Shown in pieces: positions 60,570 through 64,000 of a stretch of DNA of 64,000 nucleotides. The DNA is taken from NCBI RefSeq assembly GCF_029227915.1, contig NC_079889.1, forward strand, positions 374,001 to 438,000, in the 5' to 3' direction. Within the stretch, counting starts at the first letter, position 1; each line of letters opens with the position of its first letter. The position numbers and the translations under genes are program-made. This DNA is from Hydractinia symbiolongicarpus (taxonomy: Eukaryota > Cnidaria > Hydrozoa > Anthoathecata > Hydractiniidae). A model generated the notes under the pieces. It did not search any database, was not told the origin of the DNA, and worked only from the letters and a program-made list of their open reading frames with translations.

Positions 60570-63500
60570 AATTACTGCAAAGAAACATAGTCATTATTGA
60601 CTTAGAAAGGAAATTAAGGGCAAAATTAGATGATGTTATTTTTGTCTTAGTTAATTTATATAAGTATAGTGTCAGTTCAAAGCTATGCCTTTTCCTTTTT
60701 TAATTAAAACAACAAAAATAACTGTCTCTTCTGTATAATTAAGTCTGACTTTTTGTTAATCTCTAGAAAAATGCAATTACCGACATGCAAGCAAACACAT
60801 ATAACAGTCAGTCACAGTTCAGCATTATCATATTTGCATACTACAAACTTAGTCTTACAGACCACATGTAATCATCCCTGCATGTGGTAAATACAGTTTT
60901 ATATCAACTACATGTTATGCACAAACAATATCCTAATTTGTCCTAATGCAAAAATTATTTAAAAAAATAACCTTTTTCGTGAATATTTTGGAAATACAAT
61001 TCGCAAGACTTACGTTTAACAAATATTTGCCATCATTGAAGAATCGCGCAAACATTCCAATTGAGCGATAGTTTGTTGTTTCTTTTGTTTATGTGTTTGC
61101 TTATTTACGTAATTTATTTATTTAGAACTTTCTTTGATTTTTTGTATAAATATAGGGTTGTATAGTGAATACGAAAAACATATGTAAATATTAAAGCGAA
61201 AAAGGACTTCATTCTTTCCCATATACGTTGCACTGCAGCAACCCTGTTTTAATCCGATAATTGCGGTATGAGCTACATATTTTCAAGTAAAAGAAGCTTT
61301 ATACATTGTTCAATATATGAAAAGCTAATTTCTAAAAATGTTACGATACTGTATCTTAATAACGAACTTGACCGTCTTTTTCAACACTACTTAATTTTTT
61401 CTTAAGAAGCCACTGTCACTTCAGCAAATTCCTGCTCCTAACATGACTTCCCCTTTCTAATTTATCAGATTTCTAAAATATCAGATTTAAGAGACGGTAA
61501 TTGCTACTCTATGTTATCGCACATTTTTTTATTTACTTTTTGGGAGTATTTCTAGCTCAATTTAAACTTTATTCGTATTCGTATTACCAAATATGTTAAC
61601 TATGTAGAAGTAAGGATAACTTGATTTATAGTTTTGTTTGTAGGATACAAACCACTTTAAATATTTTTAGTGCTCTGAGAGAGAGAAAACATGTAACAAT
61701 TTGACCCAGCTAAAATAAAAATGTGACCAAAATCTTTTTACCACCGAACTTTATGTTTATCTTCACAAAGTCCTGTAGAACGTTAAATTTTAAATTTTAT
61801 GACACAGTTATGTATATAATATATAACTGTCTGGTTAATTATGTTTATGTAACACATTTTTAATTATAACTCTGATAAGATGCAATCTTCTTAGATATGA
61901 GTAATCACATCTATTTACCAATAGTCAAGTGTATGCTCATCTTTTTTTTCCAATATTTTTCCATGCTGATACTTAAGTTATATTCTGCAAAACAAATCAG
62001 CAAATTCAAGCAGTTTGTTTGACTCGAGATGTTTTAAAACTTACAATTTTTCTGCCATATGTACACTGTTAAATGTAATTCATTTTTTGTTTTGTTTTTT
62101 TATATATAATACACTTCAGCACTGTACTGAAACACTTTTTAGTTAAAAAAAGAAAACGTAAGCAAAATTAAATCAGTATCACTACAAATAAACGAATAAC
62201 TTTTCTGCCTGTATGAATATTTTCTTTTATAATAACCAGAGTTTAATAGTATTCTTTTAAAAAATATTCTAAACAATAACTTATAACGTACTATAAGAAA
62301 AAAAATTAAAAACACAAGTTCTTGTTCAATGTAAATCTTACAATAACAATCAAACATTTTATATAACTGCTTCACTTTACTTCTCTTCTTTTCTCTGTGG
62401 CGTGTAAGAATTGCTGACAAAATGAAATGACATGGATGACATTTTTTGCTTATTGTCTTAAGTAATTGTATCATTTAAGTGTGGTTAAGATAGGATCTAA
62501 TCAAGCAGATTTTTTTTATTTCCTTGGTTAAATTAAAGATTGTGATGTAATGTCATTAGTAAACATTGCATAAAAAAGATGGTATAAGATGTTTTTAAAA
62601 TTTCACTTTTTATATGGCAGTGCATCTTTCTTGGATATGTTGTACACTTAAAGATGCACCTGCTTTCCATGGTGTGTTGATTTTTAGAGGAAAATGTGGA
62701 TATAATTCTATAAAACAACTTTTTTATGAGCAGGCTATAAGTTTTAGCAAGATATGAAAATCTCATTTGCTGGAAAATATGAAGAAAATAAATGTTAAAA
62801 AAAATTAAAGTAACAAGATTCATTAAAAGACAATTGCAAAAGAAACAGGATCACACAAGATTGAAGAAAGATAAATAAAGATAGTCTAGCTTAAAATAAG
62901 AGACAGTAAATATACTCAAAAGATTATTTCACAAAAAATAACAGGTTTATTTTCCAGCTTGCTTCACAGATGTGGGATAAATTACATAGTTTTTTTTGTG
63001 CATAAAGATAGCTTCATATAACTTGAATTAAAAAAATTACTTATCATAGGAATAAAACTATTTAGACAAACTGAAAGAACTGCAAATATTGCAGAAAAAG
63101 TTCTGTTAGTGGCAAAATTTGTGAAGTAAATTTTCACAATTGGCAAGTTTAAAGATCTATATTATAGAAGAAAGTTGAAGAAACAGGTGAAAATAATTTG
63201 CTCTTAAAGCTTGTCTTTTTATTATAACAGACTTGTTTTACTATAACAGACTAGTTTTAGCTTGTGATTTGAGAAAAACATGTGCGAAAAAAACAAATTG
63301 AATACAGAATTTGAGTTTGCGTCATGCCATCTTAAGGTAATCTTTTAAGCATAACAAAAACCTGGCACCCCTTTGCTACATAACATAAAATCTGAGCATA
63401 CCTTGTATGATGTGGCTTGCGTTTTTGTCTGCAGCTGTACTTGAAAGAAATCATTTGACTTTTTAACTGTTGCATCAAAACATAATTATGTTATTTGAAC

Positions 63501-64000
63501 AATGCAGTGATTGTTCTCTTGTAATATATTTTTGAAAATAATCCAATGTTGGAGATATTTTAAGAATGCTTTTTAATGACATTATGTAATTAACAGATAA
63601 TTGAATGATATATTATTATTGTGTGTATATGTGTTATATATTTTTAATAAAAATTTGATTTTTTGATGATGCAATGACTGTATTCTTATGTTCTAAATAA
63701 ATGGAAGGTCTTAATAAGTAATTGGGTCCAAAAATTTTGTAAAATTTTGAATTCAAAATACTGTTCTTCTAAATATTAAATATGGGTATATGAAGAGAGT
63801 GGGGTTGGAAGGTTTCTAAAAAAAAAATAGGCTTGGGCCGTGCTTATTTATAATTTAGTGCTATTTTGAGAATCTTTATTATTAGTATGGTAATAGAGAT
63901 TTAATGAAATGTATGATTTGCATACTGGTTTACTAAACTCAGGAAAGTCAGGAGCTTAAAAAAAAACTAGCCAAAAGTTTGGGTAAATGGTCAATAATTG
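60570..64000. other. AT-rich stretch, no gene recognised
   Basis: Upstream of the four-TM gene. An acceptor-like TTTGCAG just before its ATG suggests a 5' UTR exon somewhere here, but it cannot be placed. The frames at 62139-62474 and 62533-62823 (minus) are Lys/Phe/Ile-rich chance frames. No RNA gene, repeat or element with recognisable ends was seen. Confidence 0.45.

Noticed and set aside
62139-62823. Minus-strand frames of 96 and 111 codons
   Set aside because: Lys/Phe/Ile-rich composition as expected by chance in AT-rich DNA; no motif, no splice partners.

Overview
The window is AT-rich (roughly 70 percent), intron-rich animal DNA with short exons, GT-AG introns and many small mobile elements. 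The gene set (a TBC1D9-type RabGAP, SF3B5, an EFCAB5-like protein), the two kinds of Penelope-like element and the style of the non-LTR element fit an invertebrate metazoan. A cnidarian, perhaps a hydrozoan, is my best guess, but this is inference and no species-level marker was seen.

Layout. From 1 to 21.4 kb the DNA is mostly gene-poor. It holds one single-exon gene for a small secreted, basic, possibly amidated peptide precursor (7034-7540, minus), a 15-bp minisatellite (6.26-6.45 kb), an 80-95 bp satellite array (16.4-17.1 kb) and several short Helitron-like elements. From 21.4 to 38.9 kb lies the 5' part of a TBC1D9/TBC1D8-family gene on the minus strand. I could join 18 coding exons in one uninterrupted frame, 558 codons from the start ATG through two GRAM domains into the TBC domain. 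The exon with the TBC glutamine finger and everything after it was not found. Its introns carry a decayed RTE-like LINE (21.8-23.9 kb), a LINE scrap (25.1 kb) and a Penelope-like element (PLE) arranged as a 925-bp apparently perfect inverted repeat (27.9-30.6 kb), with a hammerhead-ribozyme-like motif at one end.

From 38.9 to 48 kb is a transposon-rich intergenic zone: a 22-bp perfect hairpin resembling a PLE terminal motif, a TTAA-flanked MITE, a palindromic composite with two opposed tRNA-derived SINEs, a CAGTG-ended hAT-like element nested in an older repeat, and a second 1.2-kb inverted-repeat element flanked by CAAAT.

From 48.4 to 60.6 kb are three genes. SF3B5 (48395-48655, plus) is intronless in its coding part. 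The EFCAB5-like gene (49739-56866 as far as it can be followed, plus) has six phase-compatible exons, one intron apparently being GC-AG, and a decayed second PLE in one intron. On the minus strand (57522-60565) four phase-compatible exons encode a complete 359-residue protein with a Cys/His-rich hexapeptide-repeat N-terminus followed by four predicted membrane segments. I do not recognise this family and regard it, with the 7-kb peptide precursor, as the best candidate for something undescribed. From 60.6 to 64 kb I see only AT-rich non-coding DNA.

The genes do not form a pathway. They are separate host genes (vesicle traffic, splicing, a probable ciliary/EF-hand protein, a membrane protein, a secreted peptide) separated and invaded by mobile DNA.
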